DNA of 64,000 nucleotides from Warburgia ugandensis (lineage: Eukaryota > Streptophyta > Magnoliopsida > Canellales > Canellaceae), in NCBI GenBank assembly GCA_035236585.1, contig CP141126.1, positions 66,565,414 through 66,629,413 of the forward strand, written 5' to 3'. Both the position numbers and the translations under genes were made by a program. The number at the start of each line of letters is the position of its first letter. Within the stretch, counting starts at the first letter, position 1. Under the pieces are notes generated by a model, which saw nothing but the letters and a program-made list of their open reading frames with translations, was not told the DNA's origin and did not search any database. Of the stretch, positions 37,495-48,330 are shown piece after piece.

Positions 37495-37525
<31 letters not shown>

Positions 37526-38836
37526 GTTCTTTTTCTCTTAAATAAATCTATCACTTTAGCATATAAATGAAAAATTCACAACTCTACCCATATGCTATAG
37601 ACATTCCAATTTAGCTTAGTTCATTGAGTGTGTGGGTGGATGCAGTATACGTATAAAATAATCTTTATCTTTGAATAGACAACAACTTTCAACTCCATTT
37701 GAAACATGTTTTGACCTCAATCCTCACTAATGACATACACTTAGAAATAAAGTCTCTCAGATAAAGGTTCAAATCATATCTCTCTTAAATATGTGAGTAG
37801 AGTCAATTAAAGCAAATTTTATCTCACATACGCTCATAAAGGAACAGGAGATACTATGAAATGTAGTTTTGATCCCTTTAGAAAGATGCCATTACCTTTG
37901 AACTTTTAGAAGTATTATTCTCCAAATCCTATATTTTCATATCCTCCTTAAGACTATATTTACCCTAAAATCATTAGGTCTTTAAATAGGACAACATGAA
38001 GCCTTAGGACGAGGTACAAAAGAAGAGGTAAAAGGGTATTCAAAGTTTCTTCAATAAGAAGTAGAGGTCTTCTAAAGTTGACAATTATTTCTTTACATTG
38101 CTTGTACTAAAGTGAATATTTCTTTTTCCACTTTTCTTTGCATTCTCCAAACTTTTCTTAATTTTATTTATTTATTTTTTTCACTTGAATCTCTTTTGAA
38201 GAAAATTTCTTTTCTCAATATTCACTTTCCTGCTTTGATTGCAACTAAAAAGTATATTTTCATTCATCTCTAACTTATCTTTTGAAGAAATAGGTAATGG
38301 ATATATTATAGTGGGTAATATGGGTTAAGGTTAGTTGGGTGAGAAAAAGAAAAGGCTTATATAAAAGGCTCAAATTGGCTGACTAGTGGTAAAAATATTT
38401 TTAGGTTAACTTTATGTCTCTAGGTTAACAAAGATGTCCTAAATCATTTTCTAGGTTTTTTTTATAATCTATCAAATTCAATGAACTTCCAGAATTTCAA
38501 AGTTAATACTCTAACAATTCAGGTAATTGGCCAAATTTAAAAGTTGATGGGATCAAGTTTCTTTAAGCATGTTGAAGAAAATTAGAAATATTTATAACCT
38601 CTCAGAAAGAATGAATGGCTCTAAAGCTTACTTAGGTTATAGGTCTCCACTGAATTTCTTTAGGATTTCTCAATCATTACTACTCATCAATTTAGATTAT
38701 TCATATGCAACTGCATGTTCATATGTGATCTAAGACCTAGCTTTACTGGAATTTTTTAGAAAATGAGTAAAATGATGAATTAGTCATGTTGAGATCCATT
38801 AATAAGCCAAAGTTATTATAGTCTAGGAATTGACTT

Positions 38837-38857
38837 GAAATTTTTTTTTTTTTTTGA
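38837..38857. repeat. Poly-T run
   Basis: Homopolymer of T within the non-coding internal region of the gag-only element. Confidence 0.8.
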
Positions 38858-39077
38858 AAAATCAAGAAAATACCTAAAAACCTAAAAAAATTAGAATTAA
38901 TAGAATTCTACACCCCCAACCTGAAAGAAATATTGTCCTCAATGTTTAACAAGTAGGATGATAATAATGCATTGAGAAATTTGAAATTAATTAGGGGATG
39001 TATAAAAAGAATATCTGAAAAAGAAAGAAGAAAGAAAAAAATAAGGTACACAATTATTACAAAGGAAAACAATGTTA

Positions 39078-40894
39078 CTAAGTTTGAAACTTCCCTGGGT
39101 CCCATGCAAAGTGAGATGGATAGGCCTCTGAAAATGATAGATTAGTAAATTTATCTTGCAATTTAAAATTTTTCATTTTTTCACTATGCAAGATAAGTTT
39201 ATCTTGAGGCTGCTTTTCATAACTAAAGACACTTGTAGGAGCTCGATGCAACCTTTTTGGAAATGGAGCAAGGATGTCATATTCTTCAGTGGGTATGACA
39301 AATTTATCTCTTTTTCTAATAGATTTGAACACTATTTCAACCTTTTTAGGACCAAATTTCTCAATTTGGTTACCACTAGGAATAATGGTAATTGCCTTTG
39401 TTTGTTCCATGCTTGTAAGTGAAGAATTAATTTGACCTACCACATCAGTATCATCAAGGTTTTCATTAGGTGGAATAGGACATTGACCTTGATAGGTAGT
39501 TTGCATCATTTGGGACATCATATCCTTCAATTCAATCATGGAATCTGTGTTCTCTTTCAGTTGGCCTTGAATTTGAACAATTTTCTTCTCTTGGTTTTGC
39601 ATGTGTTGATGGAAATAATCCTCGGCATTCCTCTTATGTGCAGGAAGGTAAGGTCCAAGAGCAAGTGGTCCTTGTTTTTGGTGATAGGGTTGGTATTGGG
39701 CCTTGTGTGAGACATATTCATTTCGATGATTACTCAAATTTGGACTATATATCTCTGAAGATGGGGAAAATTGTTTCTCATAAGAATGTGTTGGTACATA
39801 AAGCGCATCCTAAAATGCAGGAGCAATAGGACATTCCTGAGTTTGGTGTGTATTACTTTCACAAGTATGACACACCTGTTCAACTCTCTTAGAGGAAAAA
39901 CTACCCATTTCCATGGCCTCTATTCTAGCTAAGGATGCTATTTTCATATCATCTTTTTTAGTCGTAGCATAAATGTCTCCTCTAGCAAATGTGGTGGTAA
40001 ACTTAGGCTCACTTGAGTAACCTACGTTTTCTGAATGAGCCCAAGTTTGTGCACTCTCTGCCAGCCATTCCAAATACTCTTTTGCCTCTTTTGGTTGTTT
40101 ATTTAAGAAATTGCCATTACACATCATTTCAACAAACTGGCTCATATCAAAATGGAGTCCTTCATAAAAGAAGCTAATGATACGCCAAAGTTCATATCCA
40201 TGATGCGACAAGTTAACAACAATTCCTTGAATCTTTCCCAGCATCGATAGAAAGTTTCTTTATCCTTCTGGGTAAAATTCATTATGTTTTGACGGAGAGC
40301 ATTAGTCTTATGTATAGGAAAGAACTTATTTAAGAACTTCCTAGTCATTTCTTGCCATGTTCGTATGGAATCTACTGGCAGTGAATGAAACCACATCTTA
40401 GCTTTTTCCTTTAAAGACAATGGAAATAGTTTGAGTCTTACAATATCTAATTCAATGTTTTGTGTATGTTGGAAGATGCACACTTCATCGAATTCTTGTA
40501 AATGTGTATAAGGACTCTCACTATCCAACCCATAAAATTTTGGAAGTAATTGAATTACTCCAACCTTTATTTTAATCATACCAGCATTTGGAGGTAAGTT
40601 TATACATGAAGATATGTTGGTATAATTAGGTTGTAAATGGTCTTTTAATGTTCTTCTTGGAGAAATTTCATTGTGCCCATTATCCTCATGTGATCTATTT
40701 TGGTCCCACTGCATGTTATAATTCCTTCTCCTATTTCCATGTGGTTGAGAATGATTCCTCCATTGATGTATATTATCATTGAATAGAGGTGGATGATCAT
40801 TAGCATCAAAGAGAGGATTATAATCTTCTCTATTAATGCTTGGGTACCAATTATTATTTTCGCCAGTGTGAAGATTTTGAATGAAACTGACCAT
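39078..40894 (-). pseudogene. Athila/Tat-type gag remnant
   Basis: Gag forms the particle shell of the retroelement. The minus strand shows the family's retrotransposon gag domain: a PKFYGLDSESPYTHLQEF block, LFPLSLKEKAKMWFHSLP, then WQEMTRKFLNKFFP and a YRCWERFKELL block. Farther on comes a CCHC zinc knuckle (CHTCESNTHQTQEC) and a Gln-rich stretch with a coiled-coil look (HMQNQEKKIVQIQGQLKE). It ends in a region that in full elements leads into protease. It is a fossil with about two to three breaks; plus-strand frames over the same stretch are its shadows. Confidence 0.85.
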
Positions 40895-42089
40895 GTCTTC
40901 TTTTTTTTCTTTTTTCTTTTTCTCTCTATTTTTTTTTCTTTTGTTTTTTTACTATCTAACTAATGCAACCTAAATGCTAATGATAAGGCACAAAAATTCA
41001 AACAGCCCTAAGGCTAGCAAGTAGAAATTTGATTATCTTAGAATAGCGTAAGGGAGAAGCTTTTAGATTGGGCTAATCTAAAGCCCCTCCTCTCTTTTAG
41101 ACTTGCCCCACTGCTTACCAGTTAGATCCTACCTAACTAACCACTTCACACCCTCTTCAACTAGCCGTAGGTAGTCTGAGTCATCAAATGTGCTGGCAGA
41201 GCTAGTCATTTAAAAACCAACATAGTCGGTTAAATGGGGGCCACTAGGGTGGCAATAGGTTGCCTCCTTCCAAGAGGGTCCTATGAGCATGTGGTGGGCC
41301 CTATCGGTCTCTTATAATTGATTTTAAATTAAATTAGAAGGTTGGGACACGTGCTTATGGTGATTACCCTAAGTGGGCCAAGAGGTGGTGATGAAATCCA
41401 CCCTTGATCTTGTGGGGTTAAGTGCCCTTAGTAATTAGCTTTTCCATTTCATGGAAATTCGGTTAACATATAATCACCTTAAAGCAATTAAACATGCCCT
41501 AAAAATGCAAGAAAAATTTAACAAACTAATGCAAACCCTAAAAAATGCAACATGTATCAAATGTGATCTACATGCTTTTGTATTAACACCCAATGCAATT
41601 TTAATCTAATAATGCACCACCTAAACTAGAACTTTAAAGGAGTTTAGGACTTTCTCACAGTGAGGTCCTGGAAAATATCTTCTCATACAAGGGTGGGACC
41701 ATTTACATTTCACCTCCACTACCAAGTTACGATGGCCCACCCTTGACCTGTATTATTACAACCTTTTAAATGAATTTGTAAAAATAGAATAATTACATGA
41801 AATCCTCACTACAATTCACTCAAAATAAATTGCAATTATCCTAATTAAACTCCTTGAATTTCTCTTTTCTTTTTCAATTTTCCTGCAAAATAAGAAATTA
41901 TCAGTAAGTACCAAAAATTAGGAGAAATTAAATTTATGCACTAACTAAAATTTTAAAATGCACCTAAAATGTTAAAACAATGCAACTCCTAAAATTTTTG
42001 AAAATTTGAAATTTTATGATTTTCTTTTAAATTTTATGATTTTATGTTTTTTTTTCAATTTTTAATTAAAATTTATGAAAACACCATTG
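40895..42089. other. Leader region of the gag-only element
   Basis: Non-coding on both strands; on the minus strand it is the untranslated leader between the 5' LTR and gag. It contains T-rich runs (40898-40950, 42040-42065). Confidence 0.6.
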
Positions 42090-42117
42090 CGGGTCCCCGG
42101 CAATGGCACCAAAAACT
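42090..42117 (-). other. Primer-binding region of the level 4 element
   Basis: Directly beside the right LTR. The minus strand reads TTTTTGGTGCCATTGCCGGG, which matches the segment after the 5' LTR in plant Athila/Tat elements (typically TGGCGCCGTTGCCGGGGA). Confidence 0.7.
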
Positions 42118-43014
42118 TGTTGAGTGTCTTTTGCAAGTGCACAACTATTGTAGTCTAGCTAGTGCAAGTCAGTGTCGATTTCCTTAGGGACTCAACTTAA
42201 ATGTGGAGTTTACACAAATTTTAATTAATAAAAAAATACAAATAACAGAAATAAACTAACAATAAAAGAAAATTTTAGATTTATTTAACTGCCAAAAATG
42301 TACAGACTTATTTATTCTAAAAGAAAAACAGAAAATGAAATTAAATAATAGTCCTGGACAACACTGTCCTTGAATAGGCGGAATAAGGATGAAGTAAAAA
42401 CCAGATTAGTCAGGGTTACAGATGGAAATAAAATGAGGACTCAAACGGAATTAAAATGAGGACACAAATGGTATTAAAATGAGGACAGAGTTGGTATTAA
42501 TCAGATCTGAAGAGGGCATGATTGGAAGTTCACTGGATTTCTGGTTTTAAATGAAAAAAACTAGAGACCGGTGGAGGAGAAAATTGGAGAAGAAGGAAGA
42601 AGGAGGAAGAGAGAAAGGAGGAAGAAGAAAGGAGGGGGGAAGAGAGAAAGAGAAAGAGGGAAGAAGGAAAGGCGAGGTTGGCAGGAGAAGGAGGCTGGAA
42701 GAAGACGGGAATGAGAGAGGGGTCGGTTTCTGGTGTGGGTTTACTGGAACCCTGTTGTAGCTGGTGATGGATCAGAGTGGAGGACGGGAACGAAGGAAAG
42801 CCCAGATTGGGTTTCCTTCTCCAAGCTATCCGGTGATGGGTCTTGCCGGAAATAGGAGACAACAAGAGGAGATGGGGGTCGAGCGGAAGTTGGAGGAAAA
42901 AAAAGAGGGAAACCCGACTTGGGTCTCCTTTGTTGGACTGGCTGATGATGGTGATTGTCATCGGAATGGAAGGGAAGGAGGATTTTGTCAATGGAGATGA
43001 TGCTACGGGAGGTT

Positions 43015-43016
<2 letters not shown>

Positions 43017-43111
<95 letters not shown>
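43017..43111. repeat. (AG)n microsatellite, expanded in one LTR
   Basis: About 47 AG units where the sister LTR (36287-36299) has about six. Both LTRs were identical when the element inserted, so the run grew afterwards (or shrank in the other). Confidence 0.95.
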
Positions 43112-43113
<2 letters not shown>

Positions 43114-43410
43114 GGATGCAGGGAACTGAAAGAGAGGGAGAGACTTGCTGACCTAGGTGTCAACTAGTCTAGTCGATGTCGGACTATTGATGTGCCTGGG
43201 AACAAGGAAAGAGAGGAAGATGGGAAAGAAGTTGACAAAGGAGATGGGAGAGACGACAATGAAGAGTAAAGGAAGGAGAGGAACCTATAGTGATGGGGAG
43301 AGAATTTGAGACAGAGACACAAAATGAGAGGGCAAGAGGAGACTAGATCTCTACAGTGTGTCACTCACCAGCAGCTGGGCAGATGGATGGTGTGATGATG
43401 TAGAGGAGAA

Positions 43411-46400
43411 CTATAATGCCCTCAGCAATTTACGCCATTGAATTGGACATTCTATAGGTGGTGAACTGTGTTAAATGTTTCACTTTATTTAAAATAGTAA
43501 ATGAAGGAATTTGTAAGAAAACTTGGTACTATTAAATTCTACTCGAAAAATGGAATCCAACGCCTCAAAGAACGCCGAAAACGGAGTTCGTATGAAGAAG
43601 TTACAGTCGTTTAAAGATTAGGGGCATTTTTGTAATTTAGATTAAAAACGAAAAAGATAGAAAACACAGGGGCCGTTTTGATAACGACACCCCATCTTCT
43701 TCTTCCTCTAGATTTCTCTAGAAACCCTAGTTTCCAGAGGTTTCTGCCATCGCCATAGCAAGGCTATAAAAGAAGTTACTTGTTAGACTAAGTCATTTGA
43801 GGGTATGAGGTCAGTTGATTAGGCCACACCATGGAGGAGCTACAAGTACAATAAATGCAGTAACAACTGAGACAGAAGCAAAAATAAGGAGCGATCTCCA
43901 CCAGTGAGACAGATTTTTCCAAACCTGAATAGATACCATGACAAACCATAGAAATCACTGTGGGTCTAAAAGATGCTGCTGACTTGGATTGAAAAGAAAG
44001 GTAGATAAGTACCGATCACTTTAGAGACCCTTGAGCTTATGACAAAGATATATCTAGAAAGAGATCAATAGGTAATCAAATAAAGTCTTTCTATATGTTT
44101 GCAAAAGTGTTCCATGCTTACCTGAGTGTTTTTCAGATTTGATGATCTAACAGCTTCAGCATAACTTGATGTAGTATCTATTGAATGAAAACTGCTATCA
44201 TAAGCTAAGTATGAGGAGGCACTTGAAAGATAAAATTTGAGGAATTGAGAAAACCACTACTTATGATACCCCCTAACAATTAAGACTGAATGGTTGACAA
44301 TAACGCAGTAATAAAAGATTGAACAATATATTGACATAGGGAATGGAAGGAGAAAAGTTGAGGTGGCCAACACATTATAAGGTGAGATTTGATGTTACGT
44401 TGCCTTTAGACAAAAAGTTAGTTGTTATGTGCAGATACCAAGTATGAAAAATCAATTGAAGGAATTTCCTAAGGACTAACCCTAGTGGATTGAGTATAGA
44501 ACTTTTGGACAGAAAGATTTCGAAGAAAACCATCAAGCAAAGAAAGGACAAAGAGGATAATGACAAAGGTTTCAACCATGACCTAGTAAGGGTACTCGGT
44601 TATGAATAAGACTTTTTGCATAAATGGGAACATTGTTGAAAATCCTAATAACAAATTGATGTGAATAGTGAGATAGGCCTGTAGATGAGAACATTTGACC
44701 ATGATGATGAATTAACCATAAAATATTTGACATGAGTTTGCATAAGGGAGAAAAACATTTGATGGCTTTAGCTTCTATGAAACTTGGTGTACAGCTTAGA
44801 TATCCTAATCGTACTATGAGATCATAGATCATATTATGGAGGATGCTACTTGGATTATTTTATGGTTTTATTTTGAATATAATAGAAAAGCAACAGACAG
44901 TTGAAATGAGGAGTTAATCAAGGGTTTGGCTTTTATCATTAATCTAATTGGAGGACACATGATACCATATTAGCTATTGAAGCATCTTGGGAAATATATA
45001 TATATATATATATAAAGCAAAGAAGAGAAGAAGCACAGTTAAACACAATAGAAATAATGTAACCTTTTTTTGCTAGACACGTACTAATGACATACAACCA
45101 ACCATTAAAAGGAGACGTGGATGATGAAGAGATCACTAGATGGAAGACAAGAGGAAAAACGAGACTATCCCTGCTATTCAAAAAGGACTATGAGAAATAA
45201 GATGATATGATCTCAAAAGAAGTATGGAGTAATTTATACATGAATAAAGAAGCATGATCCTGCGAGGAGACTATCCTCTACATGATGAGAAAAGTATAGG
45301 CATCTAAGGATTTTGAGATAGATGAATTATAGCTAGAAACTGGTTGTGTCAAACTGGCACGTATAGGAGTATGCATCAGAGTACGCAGCGAAAGCGGCCC
45401 TTATAGGTAAGGCCTTGTAGAAGGAACAATAAAAATGATAAATTGAGGTTGAGCCTAGATTTGATTCCTAAGGGGGGAATGCTTTCACCAAGAAGTTATC
45501 TAAGAGACAAAATACCTTGAAGATGATAATTTATGGAATTTCAAGGACGAAATTCTTTTAAGGGGGTAATAATGCAATGCCCCGAGCAATTTACACTATT
45601 GAATTGGACATTCTATAGGAAATGAACTGTGTTAAATGTTTCACTTTATTTAAAATAGTAAACGAAGGAATTTGTAAGAAAACTTGTACCATTAGATTTT
45701 ACTCAAAAATTGGAATCTAAGGCCTCAAAGAACGCCGAAAACGGAGTTCGTATGAAGAAGTTACGGCCGTTTAAAGATTAGGGGCATTTCTGTAATTTAG
45801 ATTAAAATAAAAAAAGAAAAAAAAACGCAAGGGGCCGTTTTGATAACGGCACCCCATCTTCTTCTTCCTCTAGATTTCTCCAGAAACCCTAGTTTCTAGA
45901 GGTTTCTGCCACTACCATAGCAAGGCTATAAAAAGCCTTATTCCCCTCTCTTCAAAACACAATTTTTCTGGCCATCCGGGGCTGGGGTTTCTGGCAAAAA
46001 TCAGAAACCCGTCTCTAGCTTCCTTGCGTTTTTCGGCAATGGCCAAGTCCTTCAGGCTAGCCATTTCCCTTCTTTCTCTTCCCTATTTCTTCCTTGGCAT
46101 CACCCAAAAACTGGGTTTTTCCCTTTGTCAAGTTTTCCGGTGGCATGGAGTTTTAGAACCGGAACAGGGGTCTACCACCGGCGATACGCGCTCCCTAGGC
46201 TACCCAGGTAAGTCGTCTTTCCCTCTCTCTCTAGTTCTTCCTCCTTCTAGGCTAGATCCATGCTGGATCTAGCATTTCCAGCTGGAAAACAAGCCAAGGA
46301 AGTCGGTTCCAGCTGGCTCTGTGCAAACAAGGCATCCCAGGGACGCCGTGCTTCACGTGCACCTAGGATAGGGTCCCTGGGACGGGTTCCAGGCGTGCGA

Positions 46401-48330
46401 TAGTGTGCACACGGTCCCTGGTGAGGCCTTCGGGTGTGTACGTGACATGGGGCATGGGTCCTGGCTCGACTGGGATGCACGGGGTGCCTTGAGAGCTGAG
46501 ACGTGCCATGCTACACCAAAGGTGCGTCTGTGCGATGCCATCTAAGACGTGAGTCATAGTGTCGCTTGAGCATGCATGTGCACGTGCAAAACGCGATCCC
46601 TAGCACGGCCTTTGGGTGCACATGCACATGAGGTGGTGGCAATTCGACCGGGATGCACGGGCGTCCTGGGAATTGGGACACGCGGACCTAATGAGATTAT
46701 AAAGTTAGGATCATAGGACAATTTACAGAGTTTAACTATTGAATAGTAGATTCATATCATAGGATCTAGCCTGACAATGAATTAGGCAAGGACCATGGAC
46801 CCTAAATGGCAGATCTAGCAATCTAATTTCTAAATAGATAGAAATTGATAAGGACTCCTTGTTATCCATTCATATCCAAGAGTTTATAAATGAGGCCCAG
46901 GGTCGGGTTGAGTGATCAAGGATGCGACTCCAGGAGACTTTGAAGTAGGCGCTCTATCACTACTAGACTTTTTCAAAGAACCCATGATGTTTTGAAGTAG
47001 GTGTTCTATCGCTACTAGACTTTTAAAAAGAACTCATGATGCTTTGAGAATGCATGTTTTATGTATAGCATAAAGTGATTTCATAAATGAACTTAGCATG
47101 CATATGAAAAATACATTGCACATATATTGCCAAGACATGCTTTGGAAAAGGATTCTTGTTTGCATGATAAGTATAGCCTTGGCCGACGAGGGTGGGCTGA
47201 TGAGGGAGGGCCAAAGAGAGCTGACAGGTTTCTAGGGTTACCAAAAGATGCTAGAGTGCCCAAAAGACGTTGGGTAGGCAGTTGTGAGGGCCAGGCAGTT
47301 GTGAGGGACCCAAAGAGGACATATTTTGAAAAAGAGGTTTTTGCCTGTTTGCTCATATATGATTTGGGCTAGTAAGCTAGTGGGTGCTATGCCTAGAGGT
47401 TTGGGGTGGCCTCCCAACCTCTACCACAATTAGGTGGAAAGGGTACCACGCTAAGAAGGCATGTCCTTACTTTGATTGCATGTGGTACAGAGGACTACCA
47501 CTGGTGTCACTGCACTGGGTCGAAGTGTCATATGCCCCATGGAGGCTATGACCCTGTGTCCCCAGGTACCCGGGGACCACACGGTGAGGAGGTTGTGGGC
47601 ATAGTGGGCCTTATGTTTTGAGGATTTACTTGCATTGCATATGGCATGACATGAGGTTGGTCGACCATACCATATATCCATGAGTTGGATTCAGTTGAGC
47701 ATCTTATGCAGATCATTATGTTTATGATATATATATATATATATATATATGATACTTTCAACTTGGATTATGCGATTCTTTAAATCGTCAGTATTCCAAT
47801 TCGACAATGGTTTTTAATATCGATATTGAACATGATTGTTCAAACATGCACATGTTTTAAAGAGCATATGATTTTAAACATAGCATGCATTGTAAAACTA
47901 GTAGTGATAGACTCCTACTGAGTATAGTATATACTCACCCAATCCTTAACATTTTCAGGATAGCTCCATTCACGAGTAGAAGACGCCTCAGGAAATGTTA
48001 GTGCTACGAGCAAGAAAAATCCAAAGGAGACAATTATACATGTAAGTAAACACTCTACCCTTTGGACATGTATTTGTATTTATTTATAGTTGGGCTATGA
48101 GCTGTGACTGGATAGACCTGGGAAGACATTTATGATTTCTGAAATTTTCAAAAACTACTTTGGTTGTTGTGATAGCAAATGACACTCAGGGTTTTCAAAA
48201 TGAGTTTAAAACAAAAGATTTTTCGCTGCATTGCATTATTTTCATAAAATGGTTTTCAAATAGGGATGCATCCTACCTTAGGAATTAGATATTGCATTTA
48301 AAAATGCATGGGAAAACCCAGGTCGTCACA
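43411..48330 (+). mobile_element. Nest level 5: Tekay-like Ty3 element, deletion derivative
   Basis: The 5' LTR stub is 43411-43770, the internal remnant 43771-45572, and the full 3' LTR 45573-48330 (2.76 kb, TGCAATGCCCCGAGC...GGTCGTCACA). The target duplication is AGAAC at 43406-43410 and AGAAT at 48331-48335. The polypurine tract TTTTAAGGGGGT lies at 45556-45567, preceded by the AATTTCAAGGACGAAATTC segment typical of the end of Tekay/Del-like pol. The rest of the 5' LTR and most of gag-pol are gone; what remains has no sizeable open frame and many breaks. LTR stub and 3' LTR differ by roughly 9 percent by eye over 360 bp. Confidence 0.85.
45573..48330 (+). repeat. 3' LTR of the level 5 element
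   Basis: TATA box TATAAAAAG at about 45927-45935. A CpG-rich stretch lies at 46280-46690, a (TA)n run at 47727-47750, and an inverted repeat TAACATTT/AAATGTTA at 47947-48000. It matches the inverted fragment at 9669-11150. A short open frame from 46039 begins MAKSFRLAISLLSL; it resembles a signal peptide but lies in the LTR leader and is probably chance. Confidence 0.85.

Noticed and set aside
39156-39829. Plus-strand frames of 60-90 codons
   Set aside because: They are shadows of the minus-strand gag remnant.
46247-46557. Pro/Arg-rich minus-strand frames
   Set aside because: They overlap in three frames of a GC-rich LTR leader and have no family similarity.
47406-47761. Frame pair matching the frame at 10292-10477
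   Set aside because: The match exists only because both are copies of one LTR in opposite orientation.
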